Source: Sinotaia quadrata (Eukaryota; Mollusca; Gastropoda; Architaenioglossa; Viviparidae). Taken from it: a DNA stretch of 64,000 bases. The stretch lies in assembly GCA_028829895.1 (NCBI GenBank), contig CM054182.1:57396879-57460878 (forward strand). The letters are read 5' to 3'. The notes under the pieces are model-generated. The model was given only the letters and a program-made list of their open reading frames with translations. It did not search any database and was not told the DNA's origin. The translations under genes and the position numbers were made by a program. Below are positions 24,868 to 37,080 of the stretch, one piece after another (the stretch's first letter is position 1; every line of letters starts with the position of its first letter).

Positions 24868-25150
24868 AACAAAATAAAAACATCTTTTACTCCGAACGAG
24901 AATTACACCATGATACTCTTGGGGGAGAGGTTATTAATTTCTGCACAATCACTTACTTCCATTTCCTGTTATTCAGTCTATAATATACGTGTTTATGGAC
25001 ACAATCATAACAACATATCTGAGTATGAATAAAATATATTATTAAATGTGTGAATTATAATATGAATTATTATATGTACACGATATACAAATCGCACGCA
25101 CGCCTTTTTTCCCGTGACTTTTTTTCCTGTGACTTTTTCCGCTCACCCTT
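24786..25150. repeat. (CA)n plus D2-type module fragment
   Basis: (CA)n with a short CG interruption (about 24790-24862) is followed by ACTCCGAACGAGAATTACAC. ATATACGTGTTTATGGACA is at about 24980. This is the same order as in D2 at 31140-31290 and 34210-34400. The segment ends in GTGACTTTTTTTCCTGTGAC, the 14-bp-type repeat seen in inverse at 18310 and 32870. Confidence 0.7.
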
Positions 25151-26029
25151 AGATTGGACTAGATCGTATGACGTTATTTTTATTACTGATTTTCTGTAAG
25201 TGACATTCTGGCATAGCGAACTCTAAATAATATTACTGCAGCTATTTGGTATAAATTTGCGACTTCATTATTAGTAGTATAGATATCTCGATTTGAGTAG
25301 CTCTTTTTAATAGACTATTTCATCATCACCATTTCATTGCTGAAAAAGAAATGTCCATGAAAAACTAATATACAAGCCTCGACTTTAATTCTAAAGATGC
25401 AGATATTAAGTTTATATGAGCATTTTAAGTGTGAGACCATCTTTTAAGAGACAATGACTTGATAAATAGAGAAGCGAAACGGTGTAGTTAATTTGAACTG
25501 TGGGAGCACGACCGTACCACTGTAGAACATTAATTTTATATGTGAGTTTTGTAAAAGAGAAATTTTTTAGCCATGGATATTATTGACAATAATAAGAGCG
25601 GTTCAAAATTTGTGTTTAGCCCGACAAGAAACTCTGAATATAGAGCCATACTTTCTTTGAGGAGTCGTTTGGAACATTCGCCTTAATCATGAATATTTTA
25701 TCAGAAACAAAATATCAAACACTAAAATCATTCATAAATCATCCTAGCAAACGCATAATGGTAACCATAAGTAAATGAAAATTGTTTTAAATCTTAGAAT
25801 CTTCAGGTGTTCAATAGCACATAATAACTTAATTATGCAGAAATAGAAACCTCATAAATTTACCAAGTATGTTTTGCTAATGTTGTTGAGTGTATTTGAA
25901 AATACTGTACTATTTTATTGTATGTTTTAAACAAGGCTCTCATTGCTTTACTTATTTTAAAAGCAGGGTTTTTTTGTTTGATAACTATGATTGGTAACTG
26001 TGAGTATATTATGTCATGAAGTAAGCTCA
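25151..26029. other. Intergenic, no gene seen
   Basis: AT-rich. A short phrase at about 25580-25612 (GACAATAATAAGAGCGGTTC) matches, in reverse, the start of both D2 copies (about 30873 and 34015). Confidence 0.5.
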
Positions 26030-26330
26030 CTTCGAATGAACTATACTATTAAAAATATGAATGAATTATAATTTTATTTGACTGATGAAACTTGAAAATG
26101 CAGATGTATACGAATATAAGACTTAGTTTATAGTAAGGTGTCCGTGTTGTTTATGAACGGACGCGTAGTTCCTGTCAGTAAGTGAATGCAAAAGCATGCC
26201 TGGGGGGAATGACGATTGGGGATTATTCGCGTGGCGTGCTGTTCTTCAAGCTGCATTGCCTAACTGTACATCAAAGTTATACAAAGTACCGCCAGCGAGA
26301 AACCTCCCTCCAAGCTCACTAAGTCTCTTC
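26030..26330 (+). repeat. Inverted repeat IR2, left member
   Basis: The reverse complement of this segment is present at 35095-35495. Shared landmarks are AATATGAATGAATTATAATT, TTATGAACGGACGCGTAGTT, AAGCATGCCT and CAAAGTTATACAAAGTACCG. The right member carries about 110 bp extra in the middle, including a C run and (TCAA)n. Confidence 0.8.
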
Positions 26331-26498
26331 TTTACTGAAAGTTGATTTCACTCACACCAAGGAAGGGTTGTTTAGCCAGCGTCTTTTGTCTAAGGATTTT
26401 AAGTGGTACACAAGGCGTGAAAGTGATGTTGGAAAAATACGACAACAGAATGAATCTCTGCATGAATGCATTCCAATTCTGAGAGCGAGTAGTCCACG

Positions 26499-26502
<4 letters not shown>

Positions 26503-26578
<76 letters not shown>

Positions 26579-26880
26579 TCTTATCATTAACGTTATATAT
26601 TTGTCTCCTATCAATGTCAAAATCCCCTCTCTATCTGCCTGCCCGTCCGTCCACCCGTCTATCTGTTTCTTTCCTTTTCTTTTCTATCCATCCATCCACC
26701 CGTCTGTCTGTCTGTTTGTCTATCTATCTATCTTTCTGCCTATTTGTCTGTCGATCTGTACGTGCATCTGTCTTTCGATGGAACTGTCTACTCTCACATC
26801 CAAATTCTATCCATCTATTTATCTTACTAGTTACCAATCTACCTATCCATATATACTCGTCTATCTGATTGTTTTTATAT
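26503..26880. repeat. (CTAT)n microsatellite and imperfect pyrimidine-rich tail
   Basis: A pure (CTAT)n tract at about 26503-26577 is followed by roughly 300 bp of degenerate CTAT, CTGT and CCAT tetranucleotides. Frames of 118-166 codons here are microsatellite artefacts. Confidence 0.93.
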
Positions 26881-27007
26881 TATTCGTACTGGTTGTCGCT
26901 TTGTTTGAATGTAGGATCTCAGCGAGTCTAGCTAGTACGTTATACGCAATTCGCTAGCGTTGCTTTCTATAAAAGCAGGAGGATTTTAAAAATAATAATA
27001 TTGTTAA

Positions 27008-28562
27008 GCAGAATCAACAAATCAAAATAATTAACCTATCAGAGTGCCTTTATTTTCTTTAATTAAATCAATTACTTAATTAACATAATAAAAATTTAAA
27101 TAATGCTTATTTCCTTTTAGAATCCTTTAAGAGGTTTCTCTAAGCAATGATCACTTTTATTTGAATAAAAGATATCGCTTACTCTATTCTTTTTAGTCGT
27201 GTTTCACTGTATTCAGATTCTGTATTTCCATATTTATTTTTCTAAAACAGAGATGGTGTAAATTAGTATTACGTTTGATATCTTTAAAATATTATTGGTC
27301 ACTCCGTAAACCAAAGCAGAAGAAGACAATGTTGTTTTTTCATAATTGGGCGCATAAAGTTAAAATGTTATCTAAAATTATTGTAAGGTCATTCTCTTGA
27401 CTTTTTTTTATTAAAAAATTCCATACTCACTTTAGAAACAAAAAAATGTTTGCCGATTTAATCTTCCTTAAAAAAGAAAAAATAACCAATAGAATGGAAA
27501 CAAACAAACTATACATTTTTTAAATGAATTTCTTCACGTATCGAAATGCATCTGCTTACTGTTAGAAGCAATTTAACGTCAAATCAATAGAGAGATAGAT
27601 AAAAATGTTTGGCGACAATTAAGCTGTATGCCAATACTGATTAGCAAGATAATATGGCATTTGTGTCATGATGAACGCATTTGTATATTCACTGAATTAT
27701 TATTACAATATAATCTAGTAAATTACTACTCTCTTTCACTCTCTTTCATTTTTCTCTATCTGTTTGTTTTATTAACGTGTACACATTCCACGCAAACCAC
27801 ACGACCTCATTTACAGACAAGCATTACATATGAATGAACTAAAAGGATGATAGCATTAATAAAAATAGATTCATGATTCAAGCATATGACTAATAAACTG
27901 CAGGTCATTCTCTTGCCACTTCTTACTAAATACAAAGGCACATATAGAAATATGTATTAATTGAAGCTTTCTTATTATTTCAGGATATATGAAACAAGTT
28001 TAAACTTTTAATATTTTTCCTAAAATCAAATAAACTAGTTTAATTAAAGTTTTGAAATAACTGTCAAATCGAGTTTCAATATTTCACATGATTTTAAGAA
28101 GTTTCAGTTTGCTTATTTGTTTCAGTTTCAGTTTGTTTATTACATTGCGTATTTCCTTCTTACTTACGGCTTGAAACACTGAAAACAAGAAAAAGTTATG
28201 TAGGCTTCTATGTACACAGAGCACATAGTCCTTTGAGGGAGTGCGGTGAATCGATTGATCGCGAAGTAAGTGCTCTTTGCTCTTCCAAGATGCCACACTC
28301 CTTAAAATGTCATGCCTACGTTTGATTAGCTGGACTATACGCACGAGTGAAGGCAAACTAACAATGTTTTCTGGTTACAAATTTAACATAGTGAATAATT
28401 AATAGCTGATAAACTGTATAAAGTGGGAGCCTCTGATCAATTTTGGTAGAACAAGTTTGAAACATTTATAGAAGACTTGAAAGGACTCCAGTAACTTTTA
28501 CAGTCGTCAGAGCCAAACTTGCATATAAAGCAATGTACCGCAGAACCGAATCTTCGCAAGTA

Positions 28563-28565
<3 letters not shown>
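27008..28565 (-). repeat. Long inverted repeat, right arm
   Basis: Reverse complement of 18748-20280. The outer end TACGTA borders a (CA)n tract, mirroring the (TG)n beside the left arm. The two arms and the ~6.7-kb interior span about 9.8 kb. No transposase-like frame is visible in the arms or interior. Confidence 0.9.
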
Positions 28566-28612
<47 letters not shown>

Positions 28613-28616
28613 CACA
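28566..28616. repeat. (CA)n microsatellite
   Basis: CA run with one AAAC interruption at the outer end of the right inverted arm. Confidence 0.95.
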
Positions 28617-29815
28617 ATTTCAACACTTCCAGAGTGGTCATCGCTCTATCTGGAAAATTCAGACATATTCACATCCCTCCCTTAAGTTTTGATTCAAGTT
28701 GATTGAAGATCAGCACTCAGTCACTGAATACTCGCTAACAATTTCCCACCTGTGTTCAGTGGGTATTCCCAATCCTAAGCTGCATCAAGACAGATTAGCG
28801 CGTGCCACGCGTACACAACAATCACTGACAAATATCCGACGAGCAGCTCTCCCCCCTCCCAACCCTTCGTTATTTCTCCTTTACTACACTTACAGGACGA
28901 CTTGGAGAAAACCATTTACTTCCCCAAAAGTTTTTATTGTCGTGGAGCGAACAATTATTTTGGACAAAAGATGCACTTGATGCACAGAAATATCTGAAAA
29001 ATCTAAACACTCTTTGAATCAACATCACAAACCACTGTTCATCCACTAACTAATAAATAAATCGATAATTAATAAACAACGAATTATATTTAGAATTCGA
29101 AATTGACTCAATATGCATGGACATTCACATCGCCAAGTGTTGGATTTCGAGAGCCAGGGTGATAATGAAAATTTCGTTTCTAAATTGATACCTTATAGTC
29201 CAGTAGCATGAAGTTGGGGCATGTTGTGCACGGCTCCTTACACATAGTCTTTTGTATTAGGGGAACAACTTGAGCTCGATGATGTGTATATAGTTGGAAG
29301 TTAAAGTTCACCCTCAAGTTGCTTTCACCAAAAGCGAAAATCTATGAGTGATTTGCGAGGTATTTGTTTCGATATTCATCCATTAAAACCAATCACACAC
29401 CCATACTCTGACTTTGAGCTAACAAATGAAAAGGTTAATTTAAACTAGGCTCTTTCCGGTCACTTGGATTATTGTAATACATTTAATAAGACCGAAACTA
29501 AAAACATGTTTTTGTTATGATAGATGTGTGGTAAGAAACATAAAATTACGTAATTAAAGAATGATTTATATAGGTATTTTCTTCATTAGAATTTATTTTT
29601 AATTTAATGTCTCTTTCTAATGTAAGCTGATTTTACAGAGAAGCGAATTGGTACATCACACGTCTCCATCAATCTTGCGATTGATACGCATAAGCAGAGT
29701 GGATATTTTATTGCACTCAGAAAGCAGCAAAAAGTAATAGAGAAAGACTGAGAAATTGCATATGAAAAGACAAATAGTTAAACATCGGGCATACCAATAT
29801 ACTGTCAAATATATA
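28617..29815. other. Intergenic, no gene seen
   Basis: A 93-codon + strand frame at 28699-28980 has an ordinary amino-acid mix but no recognisable motif, splice context or counterpart. It is left as unassigned. Confidence 0.5.
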
Positions 29816-30021
<206 letters not shown>

Positions 30022-30365
30022 CCTTTCCACCTGTGATCAAGAGATCATGTTTGCCTGAGGAGAGGTTCTCCCAGTGAGCAAAGTGTATGACGGATGAACC
30101 AATTTTAGTCCTTTTCTGACAATTAGTTTTGTAGAAATTCAGCTTTTGGGATTCAAAATGTCAAGACTTCTGTCAATAGTCTAGTGCCTTGCATTAAAGT
30201 GGATTTTTCGAGACAACTCTTGGACATTACGCCTAATGGATTGCCTAAGATTGTAAAAACAACATTTGCTGATGAAGTCGGGTCCAAACAGCTAGAATTG
30301 CTCGTAACACGCCGTCTTCAAAGTTAGTCACGACGGCTTGCAGGTTAATAGTATAGTTCATGTTG

Positions 30366-30600
30366 TACACTTATCAACTATTGTTTGAAACAATTCTTCA
30401 TAAGTGGAACATGTTTTGTTTGGAAGAAGAGCAGAGAGAGAAATAATACTTTTCTCATCAACTATTGCTTGAAATAATTCTTCATAAGTGGCACAGGTCT
30501 TGTTTGGAAAAAGAGCATACAGAGAAATAATACTTTTTTCATCAACTACTGCTTGAAATAATTCTTCATAAGTGGTACGGGTCATACATAGAAGAGCATA
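30366..30600 (-). repeat. 84-bp tandem repeat, nearly three copies
   Basis: Units start ATCAACTATTG at 30373, 30457 and 30541. On the - strand the 28-codon unit reads ...TYEELFQAIVDEKSIISL... in a 109-codon frame (30358-30687). Substitutions between units are few, and some are conservative in the frame. A real repeat protein is possible but unproven, because any 84-bp repeat keeps its frame. Confidence 0.85.
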
Positions 30601-30822
30601 CAGCAAAGCAAAATAAAGTATATTCTCCTCAAAGGATATACGGATGACGTTGGTTGAAAATATTCGGAACCATAGCAAAGTTGCCATCCCTGAACACTGT
30701 TTCTGAATCAGAAAACATTTTTACGTTTTGACTGGAACCAAAAATTCTGTTGCTACAGTTTAGCCCGTTATAAGTCTTCCACATTGACAACATGTTCTTT
30801 GTACATATTTCAACCACAGATT

Positions 30823-30992
30823 GGTTTTGCGAGCTGCATGCTTGGTTTACATAAATTCATCGAAGCATAATTATGAACCGCTCTTATTACTGTCAGTAAT
30901 ACCCACTGCTAAAGTTTAAGTCATATTTACTATGTAAGTTGTGTCGGAGAGATAAGAGGCACATTCTTTTAATTTACAGCCACACACATACA

Positions 30993-31081
<89 letters not shown>

Positions 31082-31307
31082 AAGCGAGAGAGAGAGCACA
31101 CAAACATACATACACAAACACAAACAAAATAAAACATATTTTACTCCGAGCGAGAATCACAACCACGATCCTCTTGGGCGATAAGTTATTCAGTCAATAA
31201 TATACGTGTTTATGGACTACAAGCATAAATCATGACTATGTTGAATAAATCATTTTATTAAAATTGTGAATTATAATATGGATTATAATATGTATACGAC
31301 GGACAAA

Positions 31308-31349
<42 letters not shown>

Positions 31350-31740
31350 TTAATCCCGAGGAAGAATCGAACCGCAATCCAACTGAGCTGCCGCTTACAT
31401 CCTTTTACTGTTATTCAGTAAATAATGAGCATATATATGGACTTACAAATAAAATTAATACAAACAGAACTAAATATATGATTTAGAATGCATTTATACG
31501 GTATATAAAATACACGCTCCTGCACACCAAAGACAAAAGCATATATTATTAATGTTTTTCACCACGAACGGTATTTGAACCACGCACATCTTCAGCGAGC
31601 TGTTAATTAATCTCCGTGACATTTCGTCCTTCACTTACAGTTAATAAACAGTATAACACATACATACTGACTTGCGACTTTATATTAAACATATATTGTG
31701 ACTTTATTTCCTAAGACTTCATTCTGTGACTTTTCCCCAC
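30823..31740. repeat. D2 block, copy A (direct partner at 33963-34890)
   Basis: Shares its whole order with 33963-34890: GAACCGCTCTTATTACTGTC, GTTGTGTCGGAGAGATAAGA, a CA/GC/GA compound tract (30980-31096), CGAGAATCACAACCACGATC, ATATACGTGTTTATGGACTA, a second (CA)n at 31311-31348, GAATCGAACCGCAATCC and TTTGAACCACGCACATC. The last two are reverse-strand tRNA-like B boxes. Read in reverse, the right part is homologous to the right half of D1. Confidence 0.8.
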
Positions 31741-32108
31741 TACAAATGCAATAACACACTGGCCCTAGTTTTTTTCCTCTATATAAAACTTGATTTGATT
31801 GATTGAATGTAGGGGGGGGGGGGGCGCTTCCGGCTTCCGCCGCTTTTGCTCTGGGTGGAGGGGTTGTGGGGGAAAGGGAGGGGTGGTTTACCCCCCTGGC
31901 TATGTCAACCTAGTTTTTATCTATTATTTCCAAATGGTCAGCTGTCCGCAAAGTTGTTTTTACTGTTTACTCATTACCTCCTGTCTGGCCCGTCAAAATT
32001 TTCTAGGTCTCTGAGCTCTTGTTGTTCGGGTAATTATTATTATTAATTATTTAAAAAAAACAAACAAACAATATATCCAACACCCTTCTTGTCTTTTCCT
32101 TACTTTCC
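31741..32108. other. Linker with G run and IR3 segment
   Basis: The GATTGATTGAATGTAG sequence, a G run (31812-31823) and GCGCTTCCGGCTTCCGCC at about 31824-31842 appear in reverse complement at 35163-35215. The rest is pyrimidine-rich and non-coding; overlapping frames of 66 and 71 codons are not recognised. Confidence 0.6.
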
Positions 32109-33217
32109 CCCCTTTTGTCACGTGGAGAGTTAATTTTCCTCAACTCTGTCATAGAGGAGATAATGGGCTTTCTTTTGTCAACTCAAAGAGACCATCCCTA
32201 TTGTTCTCATCTTAACGGTTTATAGTGGGTTTCCAAACACCCCGGACCCCTGTCTCCTTCCTAACAGCCAGGCGGCTTATATCAAAAGTTAATCCTTCCT
32301 CCTCGTCTACACTCGTACACGTGAGAACAACAGTACCGATCTTTACTACTGACTGGCGATTGTTGTGCAATCAGTCGGAAGTCCTGCTATTTTTCTTAGC
32401 AATGTTACTCTTAGTGAATGGCTACGCATTCCTTCGTACTTCCACCAAATCAACACTGCAGGCATTTACGTACACAAAGGTGTGTACGGTAGACCCAACA
32501 GCTCCATACACAATTGTCGTGTTTGAAAAACAAAGGGGTCATTATACGTATATCGAAGGACAGAAGTTATATGACATACATTTAGATACAAAGTGTTACT
32601 CGATGCTATTTTTACTGCAATATTTAAGTCATTAAAACACAAAATTTAGCAGAAACAAAACCTAAATCAGGAATACAAGTAAAAAAGTTTTAGAATATAT
32701 TTATATTTGTTTTTTTTTTTATTTACAGCTAATCCTAACCCTAACATTTCTCTAAAAACAACAAAAACAAAACTGTCTCTAAAATTCCCTCATATTTTTT
32801 CTCTAACCTAAAACAAGAGAGTTGTGTATGGAGTCGCTTCTTATCAACGGTGAGCGGAAAAAATGTCACTGGAAAAAAGTCACAGGAAAAAAGTCATAGG
32901 AAATAAAATCACAAGGAAAAAGTTACAGGAAATAAATTCACAATATAAAGTCATAAGTGTCAGAGTGTATATCTTATAATACTTATTAACAGTGAGTGAA
33001 GCAGGAAAAGGCAAGGAGGTTAACTGCTCGCTCAATATGTGCGTGATTCAAGTGTATTTTATATACCGTATAAATGCTTTGTAATACATACATTTAGTTC
33101 TGTTTTAATTAATTTTCATTGTAAGTCGGTATGCATGCTTATTATTGAGTGAATAATAGTAAATGGAATTAAGCGACGGCTCATTAGGATCGTGGTTCGA
33201 TTCTCGCTCTGGGGTAA

Positions 33218-33272
<55 letters not shown>
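32109..33272 (+). repeat. D1 block, copy B (direct partner at 17574-18747)
   Basis: Runs from CCCCTTTTGTCACGTGGAGA to a (TG)n tract, homologous to copy A throughout. Here a 136-codon + strand frame (32225-32635) is uninterrupted, whereas copy A has it split by indels. The protein has no recognised domain. The B box GGTTCGATTCTCGCT is at about 33194-33208, immediately left of the (TG)n. Confidence 0.78.
32225..32635 (+). other. Unrecognised 136-codon ORF inside D1 copy B
   Basis: It is the longest non-repetitive open frame in the repeat patchwork. No motif is identifiable: there are two hydrophobic stretches (around residues 55-70 and 122-134) but no known family signature. The corresponding region of copy A (17688-18082) has the same words in shifted frames, so at most this is a remnant of a repeat-encoded peptide. 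It could equally be chance. Confidence 0.2.
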
Positions 33273-33305
<33 letters not shown>

Positions 33306-33325
33306 GTGTATGTGTGTGTGTGATT
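33217..33325. repeat. (TG)n/(GA)n compound microsatellite
   Basis: TG run to 33272, GA run to about 33301, then short TG. The same CA/GA combination occurs in inverse order at 30980-31096. Confidence 0.95.
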
Positions 33326-33410
33326 GTAATTTAAAAGAATCTGCCTCTAATCTCTCCGACACAACTCACATAGTAAATAAGATTTAAACTATAGCTCTAT
33401 GTGTAACCCA
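33326..33410 (-). repeat. Inverted fragment of the D2 left end
   Basis: AAAGAATCTGCCTCTAATCT, CTCCGACACAACT and CATAGTAAATAAGATTTAAA are the reverse complement of the sequence at about 30908-30985 and 34048-34125. Confidence 0.75.
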
Positions 33411-33960
33411 ATACTACAAGTGTAATTCCAAGAAACGCCAAAGAACTACGCTAAAACAAAATAAGACACCAATGCAATCATATGGTTATAGCATTCAATG
33501 CAATATAAACATGTTAGATAGTTGTATGGTAGGTGAGTTTTATTAATATTGCATGTCACCGTTCAAATTTATAGTTACTATATCTTACAGATATGCCGAC
33601 CGTTTTGATCAATTAGTACTATATATTTCAACTTTATAATCGCCCACTAGTACAAGAACAATAGAACACTATCAATAATACGGCTAACACAGTTCAATTT
33701 TCTTTTATCTCGATCGAGAAATAATTTCCAGAAGTGAAAAGAATCTGACGTATTGACATAAAATGAAACTAAATAAAAATGTATCAATGAAATCATGTTT
33801 CAAGCAGTCATATCACACTAAACATCTGTTGGTAATGTTTGTTAGGTGATATTTTAAAGAACATTTTATTCACAGTTACCAGCCGTATGTATTAAACAAG
33901 TAAAGAGTTGTCGAACAATGCACGTCAGATTGAAGTTTCTAAAAAAAAAAAAAGGAATAC
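33411..33960. other. Intergenic, no gene or repeat recognised
   Basis: Unique-looking AT-rich sequence between an inverted D2 fragment and D2 copy B. Confidence 0.5.
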
Positions 33961-33962
33961 AT

Positions 33963-34417
33963 TGGTTTTGCGAGCTGCATGCTTGGTATACATAAATTCA
34001 TCGAAGCACAATTATGAACCGCTCTTATTACTGTCAGTAATATCCACTGCTAAAGTTTAAGTCATATTTACTATGTAAGTTGTGTCGGAGAGATAAGAGG
34101 CACATTCTTTTAATTTACAGTCACACACATACACACACACACACACACACACTCGCGCGCGCGAGCACACTCAAACATACGTACACAAACAAAAACAAAA
34201 TAAAACATATTTTACTCTGAGCGAGAATCACAACCACGATCCTCTTGGGCGATATGTTAATCTGCGCAATCGCTAACTGTCATTTATTGTTATTCAGTCA
34301 ATAATATACGTGTTTATGGACTATAAGCATAAAACATGACTATGTATGAATAAATCATTTTATTAAAATTGTGAATTATAATATGGATTATAATATGTAT
34401 ACGACGGACAAATCACA

Positions 34418-34464
<47 letters not shown>

Positions 34465-34890
34465 TTAATCCCGAGGGAGAATCGAACCGCGATCCGACAG
34501 AGCCGCCGCTTACTTCCTTTTACTGTTATTCAGTAAATAATGAACATATATATGGACTTACAAATAAAATTAATACAAACAGAACTAAATGTATGATTTA
34601 GAATGCATTTATACGGTATATAAAATACACGCACGTGCACACCAAAGACAATAGCGGACATACACGCATACATTATAATTATTAACGTTTTTTCACCCCG
34701 AACTGTATTTGAACCACGCACATCTTCAGCGAGCTGTTAACCTCCGTGACATTTCGTCCTTCACTTACAGTTAATAAACAGTATAACACAATCACACTGA
34801 CTTACGACTTTATATTAAACATATATTGTGACTTTACTTCCGGTGACATTTTTCATTGTGACTTTATTTCCTAAGACTTCATTCTGTGAA
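33963..34890. repeat. D2 block, copy B
   Basis: Direct repeat of 30823-31740 with the same landmarks. Its compound tract at 34127-34161 is shorter and its second (CA)n at 34413-34463 is longer. GAATCGAACCGCGATCC at about 34481 is a reverse-strand B-box-like sequence. The right end carries GTGACTTTACTTCC-type 14-bp repeats. Confidence 0.8.
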
Positions 34891-34924
34891 AACGTGAATA
34901 TGTTTCAAATGGGCAAGTTATGGG

Positions 34925-34925
<1 letters not shown>

Positions 34926-34998
<73 letters not shown>
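34926..34998. repeat. (GT)n/(GA)n compound microsatellite
   Basis: GT run followed by GA run, then a purine-rich tail. Confidence 0.95.
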
Positions 34999-35000
<2 letters not shown>

Positions 35001-35094
35001 AAAAAGACAGAGACAGAAAAGAAATTAACAAGAGAAGAGAGAATCTAATCTCTTTGATTATCTAAGTTTCTGTGTCAACAATCACCTAAGGTAG

Positions 35095-35495
35095 CAAGTC
35101 TAGCTGGCGGTACTTTGTATAACTTTGATGTAGAGTTAGGCACACTCAGGCCTACGCTCGCGAAAGTGGCGGAAGCCGGAAGCGCCCCCCCCCCCTACAC
35201 TCAATCAATCAATCAATCAGTCCTACTCTCTGCTTTGTCCGAGTACCTTCTGTTCACGCTTCACAGCGTCTTGAACAGCACGCCAACGCGAAAGACCAAT
35301 AATCTTAATCCCTAATCCCTAAAGGCATGCATAACAGTTCACATCCTTATGCGTTCACTTGCTAACAGGAACTACGCGTCCGTTCATAAACAACACAGAC
35401 AACTTAATATAACTAAGTCTATATTCGTATATATCTGCATTTTCAAGTTTCATCAGTCAAATAAAATTATAATTCATTCATATTTTTAATAGTAT
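35095..35495 (-). repeat. Inverted repeat IR2, right member
   Basis: Reverse complement of 26030-26330, plus an internal extra segment with a C run (35186-35195) and (TCAA)n (about 35199-35219) that matches 31799-31850 in reverse. Confidence 0.8.
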
Positions 35496-35808
35496 TATAA
35501 TTCAATAAAAACAATAAACTGTTTCCCGAGTGGTACCACTCACGCTGATGATCCCTTGATAGTTAAAAATCGGAAAGAGAAAACGATATACCAGAGTTTG
35601 GGCTTAAACTCAACAATTAAACTCCATGCTATTATTTCTCTTCCTTTCAAACTATACATCTTTTTGTTATCCAGTCCGCAGTACCAAGCAATACCTACCA
35701 ATAAAGTTCAGGCGTTTTCAGTCCTAGGGATTTGGCATTGATTGATTGATGGTTGAATGCACAGTGAACCTTTGTTCCATCCAAACCACACCTTTCTTTT
35801 TAATTGTT
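35496..35808. other. Intergenic, no gene seen
   Basis: Non-coding sequence up to the retrotransposon target site. A GATT run is at about 35740-35750. Confidence 0.5.
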
Positions 35809-35813
35809 ACCAC
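35809..35813. repeat. Target-site duplication, left
   Basis: ACCAC directly before the left LTR; the same ACCAC follows the right LTR at 43130-43134. Confidence 0.9.
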
Positions 35814-36855
35814 TGTTACGTTTCCAGTATTTATTTAAAGACCCTGCTTAGAATAATTAAAAGACTTTAAATATAATTAATTCTTCCTCTCATATTCTAC
35901 GCAGACTGGTTGCTCAATTTATTATCTGACTAATTAAAAGTGCGTCTTGTAGTTCAGACGACAAATTTACAGACTAATAAACTGCGAACTTTTAGCTAGA
36001 TTTGAAAACAGTTAAATCCCTCTAAATTAATATGCACTCGTCATCAATCTTTCTGCTCATCCGCCCCCATTCAAATCTAAGAATTAATCTAATTGGTCTA
36101 TTGTGCATAGAAATCAACTACTAAGAGGTATTAACAAAGAAAATAAGATTTAATAAAGTTTAACAAATTAACAATAAATCGAATGCAACGCGAATAGTCT
36201 TCACTCTGTCTTTACGCGCCTATGCCTGATTTTTGTCAATCTAAATTGCCAGAAAAGTGTTCCTTTGAGATCTGTACACTTGATTTTGCACTTAGCTCTA
36301 TTCTTGTATCCTTGGTCTCAACACTCAGTCATGCTGATTCGTCCCCTCAGTCCCCCTTTAACGACACACGTGGTGCATAAGGAATGATGTCCCTTTGTTA
36401 GTGGCTAGGAACTGGAATTTTTGCAGCATGGCCCTCAGAGTGGATTTCGACACGCTTACACCAATAAGCTAATGCAGGTGAGGCATGGTGAAACATGAAC
36501 CATGAGCCGACCTTTGAGAGAAGTCGAAGGGTACCTTGATTCTCTATGGCGCCGGCTGCCTCTCACGACCCGAGTAAGCTGATGGAATTAGCTAAAATGT
36601 GCTCGAAGTGAGGGAGCGGAAGCGTGTGGGTACATATATAGAAAGGTATATTGCGTATCACGTGACTGTTCGCAAAGCATGTGGTTGGTTCGAGAACTGG
36701 ACAATGGTCCTAAAGTTACATAACATCTTGACCTGTTCTAGAAGCGCCTAGAAAAAGGAAGCTTTGAACAAAGGGCCAAGGGTTTCAAATATTCGAATTT
36801 GAAGTAAACAAGGCAAGTGGGTCACGAAGTCGGACAATTTTATCAGACTGTGACA
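35814..36855 (-). repeat. 3' LTR (left in the window)
   Basis: A 1042-bp direct repeat of 42088-43129 at a constant offset of 6274 bp, with no mismatch or gap noticed in a line-by-line comparison. In element sense it starts TGTCACAG and ends CGTAACA. A TATA-like TCTATATATGTA (about 36631-36643, - strand) could belong to the LTR promoter, and an AATAAA on the - strand lies near the end of the LTR (about 35830). Confidence 0.96.
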
Positions 36856-36868
36856 CCCCCTTGCTTTT
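36856..36868 (-). other. Polypurine tract
   Basis: In element sense AAAAGCAAGGGGG abuts the 3' LTR. It is the expected primer for plus-strand DNA synthesis. Confidence 0.85.
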
Positions 36869-37080
36869 GAGGCGTTTATCTTACCAAAGATAAAATGCCT
36901 CCTACAAATTATGTATGATAAAATGTAGAAGTCCACAATGAAGAAAAATTTACACAAAAAAAAAATTTCGACATTCCTAGAAATAAAGTGTGCAACTATA
37001 TTTCATATTTACAGGAAGGAATCCGTAGGGTTCAGTTAATTGATTAAACAACATTCTATCAGTACCGGCACTTGATGGCA

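Noticed and set aside
18931..28356. 82/90-codon frame conserved between 18931-19179 and 28084-28356
   Set aside because: The two lie in the inverted-repeat arms, so conservation is at DNA level; no domain, and the C-terminal ends differ by frameshifting indels.
31799..32046. Gly-rich frames after a G run
   Set aside because: Produced by the G run and GC-rich inverted segment; no conserved partner frame at 35163-35215.
33194..33208. B-box-like GGTTCGATTCTCGCT as a tRNA gene
   Set aside because: No cloverleaf, anticodon stem or acceptor pairing could be built; better explained as a tRNA-derived repeat module.
36748..36957. - strand frame running across the LTR edge (similar one at 43022-43225)
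   Set aside because: It starts outside and reads into the LTR; its repeated half is simply the duplicated LTR sequence.
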